Positions 27,133-35,357 of a stretch of 64,000 bases of DNA are shown one piece after another. The first letter of the stretch is position 1, and every line of letters starts with the position of its first letter. The stretch covers positions 96,009-160,008 of the forward strand of contig PBJL01000033.1 in the NCBI GenBank assembly GCA_002721105.1, in the 5' to 3' direction. The DNA comes from Acidiferrobacteraceae bacterium. GTDB taxonomy: Bacteria; Pseudomonadota; Gammaproteobacteria; Arenicellales; UBA868. The notes under the pieces were generated by a model. The model had not been told where the DNA came from. It made no database searches and saw nothing but the letters and a program-made list of their open reading frames with translations. The position numbers and the translations under genes are program-made.

Positions 27133-28869
27133 ATGCTTAAGGAAGTTCGTTCTTTGCTGATAAAATCAATTACTTCTATCGAGGAAGTAGATAAAGCTAT
27201 TAAACAAAATAACGTAGCTTTCCAGGTCGATCACATTCGGCATCAAAACCATGGAGATATCGCTAGCAATGTGGCAATGTTGTTGTCAAAATCTTTGAGG
27301 GCAGACCCTCGCCAAATAGCAAAAAAAATCGTAAATAATCTTCCCTTTTCTGAACTCGTTGAACGGGTAGAAATAGCGGGACCCGGATTTATCAATTTTT
27401 TCCTCACTAATGAAGCATGGTCTAAGGTTATACGAAATATTCAAATAAATGGTGCGGCTTACGGGTGTAGTGATGAAGGAAAGGATCAGCATGTGTTGAT
27501 TGAATACGTATCCTCTAATCCTACTGGCCCGTTGCATGTAGGTCATGGCCGTGGTGCGGCCTATGGTGATTCGCTTGCTAGGATATTACGGGCCGCAGGC
27601 TATACAACAGAGTGTGAGTACTATATAAACGATGCTGGCCGACAAATAGACATTCTGGCGTTGAGTGTATGGTTACGCTATTTAGGTTTGTTAGGAGAGT
27701 CTTTTGCATTTCCAGATGGTGCATATCAGGGTGATTACATAGTTGATCTAGCCCACATTTTATTGGAGGAGGACGGCCATTCGCACTATGGAAATGTAGC
27801 GTGGCTTATGCAATCCTTACCAAGCGCTCCGGATTCAAAAATTGATTTGATGGTTTCTCGTATGAAGGAGCAAGTGGATAGTGAAGGATTTTCCAGAATT
27901 CAGGCGCTCGCAGTCGATAAGATAGTATCTAGTATTAATAAAGATCTTCGTCAATTTAATGTTGAATTTGAAACCTGGTATTCGGAAAGTAGTCTAATTA
28001 AATCTGGCGCTTTGGATGAAGCACTAGATAAGCTTAAAACAAGTGGGTATCTATATCAAAAGAATAGCGCATGGTGGTTCCGAAGTAGTGATTTAGGAGA
28101 CGAGAAAGATAGAGTTGTGATTCGAACAAACGGAAGCCATACGTATTTTGCTGCAGATATAGCCTATCATATAGATAAATACGATCGAGGTTACGATTGG
28201 CTAATAAATGTTTGGGGCTCAGATCATCATGGGTATATATCTCGCATCAAAGCATCTATAGGAGCCCTTAACAGGAACCCTAATGACCTAGAAATATTGA
28301 CCGTACAATTTGCAACTTTATATCGTGATGGTGAAAAAATTGCCATGTCGACCCGTAGCGGAGAATTTGTGACATTACGCGATTTGTATGAAGAGGTAGG
28401 GGTGGATGCTGCTAGATTTTTCTACGCCTCGCACAAACCTGAACAACATATGGACTTCGATCTTGATCTTGCGAAAACACAGTCGTCCGATAATCCCGTT
28501 TATTATGTCCAATATGCTCATGCACGCATTTGTAGTGTGTTCAAAAAAATGGAAAATCGAGCGATAACTTATGATCTGAGTAAAGCAAATTTAATCTTTT
28601 TGAGTGAGCCTCAAGAGCTTGATTTGTTGCGATCTCTATCACGTTACCCCGAGATAGTGAGTCAAGCATCGAGAAAATGTGAGCCTCACCAAATAGCCTA
28701 CTTTTGTAGAGAATTAGCTAATGATTTTCATACATATTACAATGCATATCCTTTTCTCGAGTCGGAGGACAATTTACGATTAGCTCGACTGTCACTGATC
28801 GATTCAATTAGGCAAGTGCTCAAAAATTCACTAGACCTTTTAGGGGTTACTGCGCCAGATAAAATGTAA
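27133..28869 (+). CDS. argS: Arginyl-tRNA synthetase
   Basis: A class I aminoacyl-tRNA synthetase of 578 residues. The N-terminal Add1 domain leads to the HIGH-type motif LHVGHGRGAAYGDSL (near residue 138), and the KMSKS-equivalent is KIAMSTRSGEF. The C-terminal DALR anticodon-binding domain ends with LDLLGVTAPDKM, a typical ArgRS terminus. AAGGGGG precedes ATG. It heads a tightly packed run with the SPOR, TPP-enzyme and oxygenase genes, with gaps of 6, 3 and 3 bases. Confidence 0.97.
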   Translation: MLKEVRSLLIKSITSIEEVDKAIKQNNVAFQVDHIRHQNHGDIASNVAMLLSKSLRADPRQIAKKIVNNLPFSELVERVEIAGPGFINFFLTNEAWSKVIRNIQINGAAYGCSDEGKDQHVLIEYVSSNPTGPLHVGHGRGAAYGDSLARILRAAGYTTECEYYINDAGRQIDILALSVWLRYLGLLGESFAFPDGAYQGDYIVDLAHILLEEDGHSHYGNVAWLMQSLPSAPDSKIDLMVSRMKEQVDSEGFSRIQALAVDKIVSSINKDLRQFNVEFETWYSESSLIKSGALDEALDKLKTSGYLYQKNSAWWFRSSDLGDEKDRVVIRTNGSHTYFAADIAYHIDKYDRGYDWLINVWGSDHHGYISRIKASIGALNRNPNDLEILTVQFATLYRDGEKIAMSTRSGEFVTLRDLYEEVGVDAARFFYASHKPEQHMDFDLDLAKTQSSDNPVYYVQYAHARICSVFKKMENRAITYDLSKANLIFLSEPQELDLLRSLSRYPEIVSQASRKCEPHQIAYFCRELANDFHTYYNAYPFLESEDNLRLARLSLIDSIRQVLKNSLDLLGVTAPDKM

Positions 28870-28875
28870 AATCTT

Positions 28876-29502
28876 ATGCCCCAAGAGCCCCAGAATCAAA
28901 AATATGAGCGGAGACAGGAAAGCACGCGACTAACTTTTCGTTTTGGTTGGGCAACACTTTTCACGGGAATCTTGATAGGTGCGCTTGCTGTTGGTTTTTA
29001 TAACGGAATTAGAAGTGGAGATCCACATCGCTTAGGTAGCGGTTTGAATCAATTATTCGAAAAGCCTGTAAATGCGAAAGAAAGCTCAATGAAACAACCA
29101 TCATTGACTAACGAGGAACCAGCTAGAACCACCTTTGATTTTTTTACGGTTTTGCCAGAAATTGAACGGTTGATTCCAGAGGTTTCCGATAACCCCAATC
29201 TACTTTCGGAGGCGGATAAATCTGTTAATAGTGAGAAGGATGGGGATATTAAAGACGCTCAGAGTTATTATATGCTCCAGGTTGCCTCATATAATTCAGA
29301 ATCTGAAGCTGTTCAAATGAAAAAAAAACTTACCGATGTTGGATTTCCTGCTAGTGTCCAACACATAAGCATTCAGAATCAAGGTGACTTTTTCCGTGTT
29401 CGAATTGGACCGTTCTTTTCTATGAATTCATTAGAAAAAGTAAATGATCGTTTATCTAGCATGAAAATCGATGCACTACGTCTCAAAGTATCACGCCCTT
29501 AA
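28876..29502 (+). CDS. SPOR-domain membrane protein (FtsN-like)
   Basis: A 208-residue protein with a short basic cytoplasmic N-terminus, one membrane span (about 26-44, WATLFTGILIGALAVGFY), a low-complexity periplasmic linker and a C-terminal SPOR domain (about 133-208). The domain includes YMLQVASYNSESEAVQMK and FFRVRIGPF. SPOR domains bind denuded septal peptidoglycan. Its location directly after argS matches the FtsN-like gene of pseudomonads, so a role in division is likely. The sequence is too divergent for me to call it FtsN outright. Confidence 0.8.
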   Translation: MPQEPQNQKYERRQESTRLTFRFGWATLFTGILIGALAVGFYNGIRSGDPHRLGSGLNQLFEKPVNAKESSMKQPSLTNEEPARTTFDFFTVLPEIERLIPEVSDNPNLLSEADKSVNSEKDGDIKDAQSYYMLQVASYNSESEAVQMKKKLTDVGFPASVQHISIQNQGDFFRVRIGPFFSMNSLEKVNDRLSSMKIDALRLKVSRP

Positions 29503-29505
29503 GTC

Positions 29506-31188
29506 ATGAAATCTGACCAATGTTCAACTAGAAATGGTGGAAAGATTTTAGTAGACGCTTTGGTTTCGCACGGCGTTAGTCATTTATTTTGTGTTCCTGG
29601 AGAAAGTTATTTGCCGGTATTGGATGCATTGCTTGATCAGGATTCTATTCAGACTGTTGTGTGTCGTCAGGAAGGCGGCGCAGCAATGATGGCAGATGCA
29701 TACGGAAAGCTAGCAGATAAACCCGGGGTTTGTTTTGTCACAAGGGGCCCCGGGGCAGCTAACGCGGCGTCAGGTTTACACGTCGCTCAACAGGATTCTA
29801 CGCCACTGATTCTTTTTATTGGGCAAGTCGAACAGAGCATGGCAGGTAGAGAAGCTTTTCAAGAGATTGACTTTAAACTTATGTTTGGCTCTATCGCGAA
29901 GCTTGTCGAACAGATTGATGATCCAAAACGTATCCCCGAGATCGTTAGTCGTGCTTTTCATATCGCGGTTAATGGTCGGCCAGGCCCAGTTGTAATCACG
30001 TTACCAGAAGATATGCTTCTAGCGTCTGCTAAGGTGGAAGATGTAGAGGCTTACAGAAAGACTGAGTCTAGCATTGGAAATTACGAGATTAATTCATTGG
30101 ATCTTTTGCTTTCTAATGCAAAGAGACCCTTAGTTATCTCAGGGGGTAGGTCATGGTCAAAAGGAGCGCGTAAAGCTTTTCATAAATTTGCGTCCAATTG
30201 GAATTTACCTATTACGGCCGCATTTCGTTACCAAGATTGTTTTGATAATAGCAATAATCATTATGTGGGAGATATTGGAATTGGTATTAATCCTAACTTG
30301 AAATCTGCGATCCTAAACGCAGATTTGTTGATAGTGTTTTGTGTGAGACTTGGCGAAATCACAACCTCAGGGTATACATTAATTAGTGTTCCCAAGCCGA
30401 AACAGCTTCTTATACATGTTTATCCAGGTGTCGAAGAATTAGGGCGTGTTTATCGTCCCACATTAGCGATTAATGCGGGGCCAAATCGTTTATTCAAGGC
30501 TTTAGGTAAGATAGAGCCATCGTTCGAGCCTCCTTGGAACAAATGGCGCCAGGATTTGAGAGCATCCTATATTGATTGGTCTAAACCAAAACCCCAACCT
30601 GGTTCAGTTCAGTTAGGTAGCATAATTGAAGCCATATGTGATGAAGTTCCCCGTGATACCATAATTACAAACGGCGCCGGAAATTACACAGGTTGGCTTC
30701 ATCGTTACTACAAATATCGAGATTCAGGAACCCAACTCGGGCCGACTTCAGGTTCGATGGGCTATGGATTGCCCGCAGCCATCGCCGCTAAACTTTTAAA
30801 CCCTAGTCGGACAGTTGTTGCTTTTGCGGGTGATGGATGCTTCCTAATGACTAGTCAAGAGTTGGCTACAGCGGTGCAATATGACTTGGCTATTGTAATA
30901 GTTGTTGTAAATAATGGGATGTATGGGACGATCCGCATGCATCAGGAAAGATTATATCCTGGTAGAGTCAGTGGGACTGATCTGCTTAATCCAGATTTTT
31001 TCACATATGCCAGGGCTTTCGGCGCGCACGCTGAAAAGGTTTACCAAACAAAGGATTTTCTACCCGCATTTAAAAGGGCAATCTCGCAAAATAGACCAAG
31101 TTTGATAGAAATTATTGCCGATCCGGAAGTAATTAGTCCTCATGGTACTGTTAAAGATCTCCAAACTCCGAACGGAATCGCTAACTAA
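29506..31188 (+). CDS. Thiamine-pyrophosphate-dependent enzyme of the acetolactate synthase/decarboxylase superfamily
   Basis: A 560-residue three-domain TPP enzyme. The catalytic glutamate is Glu56 in VCRQEGGAAMMADAYG. The central domain (about 190-340) follows, and the TPP-Mg motif is GDG at 442-444 through NN at 469-470, then GMYGTIRMHQERLYPGR. Such proteins are usually annotated as acetolactate synthase-like or 2-oxoacid decarboxylases. No small ilvN-type subunit is present and the C-terminal part differs from IlvB/IlvI, so a biosynthetic AHAS role is unlikely. It starts 3 bases after the SPOR gene and is followed after 3 bases by the oxygenase gene, so the last two probably act in one pathway. 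The substrate is unknown. Confidence 0.8.
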   Translation: MKSDQCSTRNGGKILVDALVSHGVSHLFCVPGESYLPVLDALLDQDSIQTVVCRQEGGAAMMADAYGKLADKPGVCFVTRGPGAANAASGLHVAQQDSTPLILFIGQVEQSMAGREAFQEIDFKLMFGSIAKLVEQIDDPKRIPEIVSRAFHIAVNGRPGPVVITLPEDMLLASAKVEDVEAYRKTESSIGNYEINSLDLLLSNAKRPLVISGGRSWSKGARKAFHKFASNWNLPITAAFRYQDCFDNSNNHYVGDIGIGINPNLKSAILNADLLIVFCVRLGEITTSGYTLISVPKPKQLLIHVYPGVEELGRVYRPTLAINAGPNRLFKALGKIEPSFEPPWNKWRQDLRASYIDWSKPKPQPGSVQLGSIIEAICDEVPRDTIITNGAGNYTGWLHRYYKYRDSGTQLGPTSGSMGYGLPAAIAAKLLNPSRTVVAFAGDGCFLMTSQELATAVQYDLAIVIVVVNNGMYGTIRMHQERLYPGRVSGTDLLNPDFFTYARAFGAHAEKVYQTKDFLPAFKRAISQNRPSLIEIIADPEVISPHGTVKDLQTPNGIAN

Positions 31189-31191
31189 ATC

Positions 31192-31983
31192 ATGAAACAA
31201 TTATTAGATCTTAACCGTTATCCGATTGAAAACCTGGATGCGTCTGAAGGGAAAGCGCTAGTGCGTCGAAGCGCAGAATGTTTAGTGCACACTGGCATGT
31301 TGACTCTACCGGGATTTGTTCTCGAAGAAACAGTACGAAAAATAAATAAAGATATAAAACCTGTTTTGGCTCGATCGGCTTTCACACACACCAGAAGTCA
31401 CAATATCTATTTCGATGATTCTTTTGATGAAATATCACCAGATCACCCGGCGCTACGTCGAGGTGTAACGATGAACCATACGATTAGTGGAGATCAAATC
31501 CCTGATAACCTAATATGCAAAATTTACCAATGGCCATCTTTAATTAAATTTTTGAGTATGATTCTAAAAAAGAAGGTTCTTTATATTATGGATGACCCTA
31601 TTGCAGCACTTAATATACTTGAATACAGGCCTGGCGAACCTGCTCTGAATTGGCATTTTGATCGTTCAGAATTCACTATAACTATCCTTTTGTCGTCGGC
31701 TACCTCTGGCGGCGAATTTGAGTATCGTAGCTCTCTACGAACAAAAAGGAATCCTAACTACGATGGTATTGCTGCACTATTAACTAATCGTGATTCCCAG
31801 GTCCAAACCCTATCGCTTGAGCCGGGAACTTTATGTGTTTTTAGGGGCGTGGAAACAGCACATCGAGTTACTCCGGTTAACGGTCAAGTCAGCCGAATTG
31901 TTGCTGTTTTCTCGTATTATGAGCGTCCCGATGTGCGTTTTGGTTCAACAGAGCTACTGGGATTTTATGGCAGGACTGAGTAA
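31192..31983 (+). CDS. 2-oxoglutarate/Fe(II)-dependent oxygenase
   Basis: A 263-residue protein with a double-stranded beta-helix iron site: His155 and Asp157 in LNWHFDRSEFTITILL and His224 in ETAHRVTPV, followed by Arg235 as the likely 2-oxoglutarate contact. GGEFEYRSSLR and EPGTLCVFRG between them resemble the HalD/BesD amino-acid halogenase/hydroxylase group. The intact aspartate predicts hydroxylation rather than halogenation, because halogenases have Gly or Ala there. The substrate may be an amino acid or a related small molecule. It is coupled to the TPP enzyme gene, and its 3' end overlaps the convergent ligase gene by 19 bases. Confidence 0.8.
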   Translation: MKQLLDLNRYPIENLDASEGKALVRRSAECLVHTGMLTLPGFVLEETVRKINKDIKPVLARSAFTHTRSHNIYFDDSFDEISPDHPALRRGVTMNHTISGDQIPDNLICKIYQWPSLIKFLSMILKKKVLYIMDDPIAALNILEYRPGEPALNWHFDRSEFTITILLSSATSGGEFEYRSSLRTKRNPNYDGIAALLTNRDSQVQTLSLEPGTLCVFRGVETAHRVTPVNGQVSRIVAVFSYYERPDVRFGSTELLGFYGRTE

Positions 31984-33473
31984 CGCTGACGAAGCATATT
32001 TTTTTGTATTTTACCCATAATGTTTTTTGGAAGAGATTCCAATCGAATGATGCGCCGTGGCACTTTGTAGCTAGCCAATTGATTTTTTAATGCATCTATA
32101 ATTTCATTTTCATCGCATTTAAAGGATGCTTCAGTTACGATGCAAGCTACTACTGATTCTCCTAGATCAGGATGGATTACTCCGATCACGGCTGATTCAA
32201 TTATGCCAGGTAGAATATTTAGGGAGTCCTCTATTTCATTTGGGTAAACATTTAGCCCGCCGCTGATGATCAGATCACGATTACGACCTACTATTTTTAT
32301 GCGACCACTTGCGCTAACGGTAGCCATATCGCCTGAAATAAAAAAGCCGTCAGATCGAAACTCTGTGGCTGTTAATTCTGGCCGTCTCCAATATCCTGAA
32401 AAAACATTTGGCCCTTTGACTTCTAGCACCCCAATCTTTCCAGATGATAATTTCGTTCCATCTTCTGATGTTACGCGAACCTCAATATCGGGTAACGTAA
32501 AACCGACTGTGCCCGGCAAACGTTCTCCATTCAAAGGGTTTGATGTAATCATTCCAGCTTCGCTCATTCCATATCGTTCAATAATTTCATGTTTTGTTTT
32601 TGCCTTAAAATCAATCCACGTTTGAGGTAATAATGCTGCTGATCCAGATATGAAAAGTCGCATGTTCTTGCACAATGATGCATCGAGGGATGGATGTTTA
32701 AGGAGCCTCGTGTAAAAGGTAGGCACTCCCATCATTACGGTCGCTCTTTGAAGTTGATCGATCACAAGATCGATATCAAATTTTTCGAGGTATATGATTT
32801 TAGAGGCATTAAGCATGGCACAATGTATCGCTACGAACAGTCCATGAACGTGAAATACTGGCAGTGCATGAAGTAATACATCTCCGGGCTGGAATCCCCA
32901 AACATGATGAAGGGTTTTGCCATTACTTGATAGATTACCATGGGTTAAAACTACTCCCTTAGGTTTTCCGGTAGTCCCAGAAGTATAAAGAATAGCTGCA
33001 GGTTGGGTTTTTTTAGTTGCGTTTATGAGGTTAAATGGCTTACAAACATTCGCTAAATCTATAAATGATCCTTCATTAGATGTATTGATTGTTGCTACTT
33101 TGGCGCCCATTTGTTTTGCTGCGGCTATTTTAGCTTTATCTTTTTTGTTTCTTAAAATAACTACGGTGGGCGTAGAGTTTTCCAAAAAGTATTTAAACTC
33201 ACGATCAGTGTAGGTTGGGTTTAGTGGTACGAAAATAGCTTCTAAGCGAAGAGCCGCTAGGTATATCAATATAGCTTCAGGAGACTTATCGATAGAGACT
33301 AAGAGCCGATGACCTCGATCAATACCTAAATTTAGCATTGCAGCTGCAAATATCGCAGTCAGTCGATCGACATCATCGTACATAATCGAGCGATCATTTG
33401 GGGTCTCGATGAACTTGGCACCACGATTTTTAGGAAATCGATAGCGCAGAATATTGTAAAGGTTTTCGCTCAA
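31965..33473 (-). CDS. Acyl-CoA ligase of the ANL family, malonyl-CoA synthetase-like
   Basis: A 502-residue adenylate-forming ligase. The phosphate-binding loop is LYTSGTTGKPKGVVLTH, followed by LPVFHVHGLFVA, ERYGMSEAGM, the hinge region SGDMATVSASGRIKIVGRNRD and the C-terminal catalytic lysine motif MGKIQKN. LPVFHVHGL together with RLFISGSAALLP is close to malonyl-CoA synthetases (MatB), but long-chain or methylmalonyl specificity is possible. The start is TTG 33473, since no in-frame ATG occurs before residue 31. It faces the TPP-enzyme/oxygenase pair and overlaps the latter by 19 bases. Confidence 0.8.
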   Translation of the reverse strand: MSENLYNILRYRFPKNRGAKFIETPNDRSIMYDDVDRLTAIFAAAMLNLGIDRGHRLLVSIDKSPEAILIYLAALRLEAIFVPLNPTYTDREFKYFLENSTPTVVILRNKKDKAKIAAAKQMGAKVATINTSNEGSFIDLANVCKPFNLINATKKTQPAAILYTSGTTGKPKGVVLTHGNLSSNGKTLHHVWGFQPGDVLLHALPVFHVHGLFVAIHCAMLNASKIIYLEKFDIDLVIDQLQRATVMMGVPTFYTRLLKHPSLDASLCKNMRLFISGSAALLPQTWIDFKAKTKHEIIERYGMSEAGMITSNPLNGERLPGTVGFTLPDIEVRVTSEDGTKLSSGKIGVLEVKGPNVFSGYWRRPELTATEFRSDGFFISGDMATVSASGRIKIVGRNRDLIISGGLNVYPNEIEDSLNILPGIIESAVIGVIHPDLGESVVACIVTEASFKCDENEIIDALKNQLASYKVPRRIIRLESLPKNIMGKIQKNMLRQRYSVLP

Positions 33474-33790
33474 AGATAGCTGTCTTATTGATTAATGTTT
33501 CAATATAAAGTTCTTGATTTATAGAGAATTTTAGCAATAAACCAAGGGTGATATTAAAGAAAAGCTAATTGATGAAATATATGCGAAAATTTACATGTTA
33601 GTCTCAAGGAAATTAGCTCAGATCGTTATAACAATGGGTCTTAAAAAAATGAATTTTGTAGAGAGAAGAGCCCTCGTTGAGCGGTACGAAGAAAAAGTTT
33701 ATCCTGATCTCTTGATCGTAGCCAAAAGGCGACTAATTTGGAAATTATGGTGTGCATAAATTCGCTAGATCAACACTAACGGAGAAATAA
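33474..33790. other. Intergenic region upstream of phhB
   Basis: 317 bases between the divergent ligase and phhB. It contains a 41-codon frame (listed separately). Otherwise it is AT-rich, with no terminator or clear promoter that I can defend. Confidence 0.4.
33634..33759 (+). CDS. Possible small protein of 41 residues
   Basis: ATG 33634 opens a frame encoding a strongly charged peptide with VERRALVERYEEKVYPD in its middle and a basic, tryptophan-containing end (RRLIWKLW). It has an amphipathic look but no Shine-Dalgarno sequence, and an alternative start is ATG 33649. It ends 31 bases before phhB. It may be a genuine small protein or chance. Confidence 0.25.
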   Translation: MGLKKMNFVERRALVERYEEKVYPDLLIVAKRRLIWKLWCA

Positions 33791-34135
33791 ATGTCTGAAT
33801 TTAGTAAATTGAAATGTGAAGCCTGCCGAGCAGGCGCTCCTTTGGTGACTGCTGAAGAGTTGAATCAGTTTTTGAGTGTACATAGCAGTTGGACATTAAC
33901 CGATTTTGAGGGCGTATCTATAATCCAGAAAACATTTAAATTTGGCAATTTCGTGGATGCCCTTGCTTTTACCAACACTGTGGGTGATATGGCGGAGAAA
34001 GAGGGTCACCATCCGGCTTTATTAACGGAATGGGGTAAAGTTACAGTAAAGTGGTGGACCCACAAAATTTCTGGATTGCATCTCAATGACCTAATCATGG
34101 GTGCGCGCACCGATGAATTATATGAGTCTAAATGA
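33791..34135 (+). CDS. phhB: Pterin-4a-carbinolamine dehydratase
   Basis: A 114-residue enzyme that dehydrates 4a-hydroxytetrahydropterin during aromatic hydroxylation. It carries the PCD motif EKEGHHPALLTEWGKVTVKWWTH with the catalytic histidines, and an N-terminal CEACRAGAP segment shared with PhhB proteins. GGAG precedes ATG. Phenylalanine hydroxylase (phhA), its usual neighbour, is absent here, so it may serve another pterin reaction or a distant phhA. Confidence 0.93.
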   Translation: MSEFSKLKCEACRAGAPLVTAEELNQFLSVHSSWTLTDFEGVSIIQKTFKFGNFVDALAFTNTVGDMAEKEGHHPALLTEWGKVTVKWWTHKISGLHLNDLIMGARTDELYESK

Positions 34136-34200
34136 TATCAAGTCAAAGATTTATTATGTTTAGAATATGTTCGAATGATTTATGGTAAGGCCATCATTGG

Positions 34201-35175
34201 ATGGATAGAACTGAACGTTTTTACACTATAGATCGACTCTTACGAAGTCATCGTGGCACTTCTTTAAAGAAAATGATGGATGAACTAGAAGTGTCCAGAG
34301 CAACAATTCGCCGAGATTTAGAATATATGCGAGATCGTATGGCGGCCCCGATCATATGGGATCGTGCTCAAAGAGGTTATCGATACGAAAGTATGGATGG
34401 CGAAGATGAACGTTATGTATTACCAGGCCTTTGGTTTAACGCATCTGAGATATATGCGCTATTGACTATGAATCATTTGTTGAGCCGATTGAAGCCTGGC
34501 CTTTTAGAATCTCATATAGAACCCTTAAAAGATCGAGTCCGCCGGTTACTAGGCAGTGGAGATCATTCGGCAAAAGAGGTTGAAAGACGAATTCATATAT
34601 TGCACATAGGAGCTCGACAAGTAGATTCAGCTACATTTGAAATTATCACTAGTGCAGTTTTACGTCGCCGAAGGTTACTGATCCGCCACCTAAATAGACG
34701 AACGGGCACACATATGGAGCGGATAGTTTCCCCCCAAAGACTCGTTTATTATAGAGATAACTGGTATATGGATAGTTGGTGTCACAGCCGTAATGCCTTG
34801 AGAAGTTTTTCAGTTGATGCAATAGAGCATATCGTCCTTTTGGAGAATGAATCAGCGAAGGAAATGAGTGATGAACAGCTTGAAAAATTGCTAGCTACTG
34901 GATATGGTATTTTTGGTGGTGAAAATACTAATGAAGCGGTGATCCGATTTGCACCACGAGCCGCTCGATGGGTATCACGAGAAAGATGGCACTCTCAGCA
35001 ACGGAGTTCATATGAAAAGGATGGCAGTTATTTGTTGACCGTGCCTTATTCTAATGAAACAGAGTTGATTATGGATATTTTGAGACACGGGGCGGATGCA
35101 GAAGTTGTATCTCCGATGAACTTGAGACGGAGCGTTATAGCCCGCCTGCAAGAAGCAAACAAACTTTATTCTTAG
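34201..35175 (+). CDS. WYL-domain transcriptional regulator (YafY type)
   Basis: A 324-residue protein. Residues 1-65 form a winged helix-turn-helix (RLLRSHRGTSLKKMMDELEVSRATIRRDLEYM). The WYL domain follows at about 140-220 (RHLNRRTGTHMERIVSPQRLVYYRDNWYMDSW), and a C-terminal WCX-like extension ends it. WYL domains sense ligands, in several cases nucleic acids, and often control DNA repair or defence genes. The gene lies 182 bases before recC on the same strand. A perfect palindrome over a possible recC promoter (35298-35314) could be its operator, by inference. Confidence 0.85.
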   Translation: MDRTERFYTIDRLLRSHRGTSLKKMMDELEVSRATIRRDLEYMRDRMAAPIIWDRAQRGYRYESMDGEDERYVLPGLWFNASEIYALLTMNHLLSRLKPGLLESHIEPLKDRVRRLLGSGDHSAKEVERRIHILHIGARQVDSATFEIITSAVLRRRRLLIRHLNRRTGTHMERIVSPQRLVYYRDNWYMDSWCHSRNALRSFSVDAIEHIVLLENESAKEMSDEQLEKLLATGYGIFGGENTNEAVIRFAPRAARWVSRERWHSQQRSSYEKDGSYLLTVPYSNETELIMDILRHGADAEVVSPMNLRRSVIARLQEANKLYS

Positions 35176-35286
35176 GATCAGGTATAGGTGTTTTTAGCAA
35201 CAACTAGAAAATATTTGAAGTTCTTTGTACCAAATGAAGTTGGCCTTCGATGATATTTATTGATTTAATCTAGTGGGTCATCTGGA

Positions 35287-35315
35287 GAGACACTTAGTGA
35301 TAGAGAATCTATCAT
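35287..35315 (+). promoter_or_regulatory. Candidate recC promoter with overlapping palindromic operator
   Basis: The perfect inverted repeat TGATAGA-GAA-TCTATCA occupies 35298-35314. It overlaps a possible -10 box TATCAT (35310-35315), which is 17 bases from a GAGACA -35-like box (35287-35292). The layout is that of a repressor site blocking a promoter, 43 bases before the recC ATG. The adjacent WYL regulator is the natural candidate to bind it. Promoter strength by consensus is modest. Confidence 0.45.
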
Positions 35316-35357
35316 TATTTCATCCAACCAAGTTCAATTTATGATTTGTGCTTCGCC

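Noticed and set aside
31192..31983. Idea that the 2OG oxygenase is a halogenase
   Set aside because: The metal-binding motif is HFD with the aspartate present; known family halogenases have Gly or Ala at this place.
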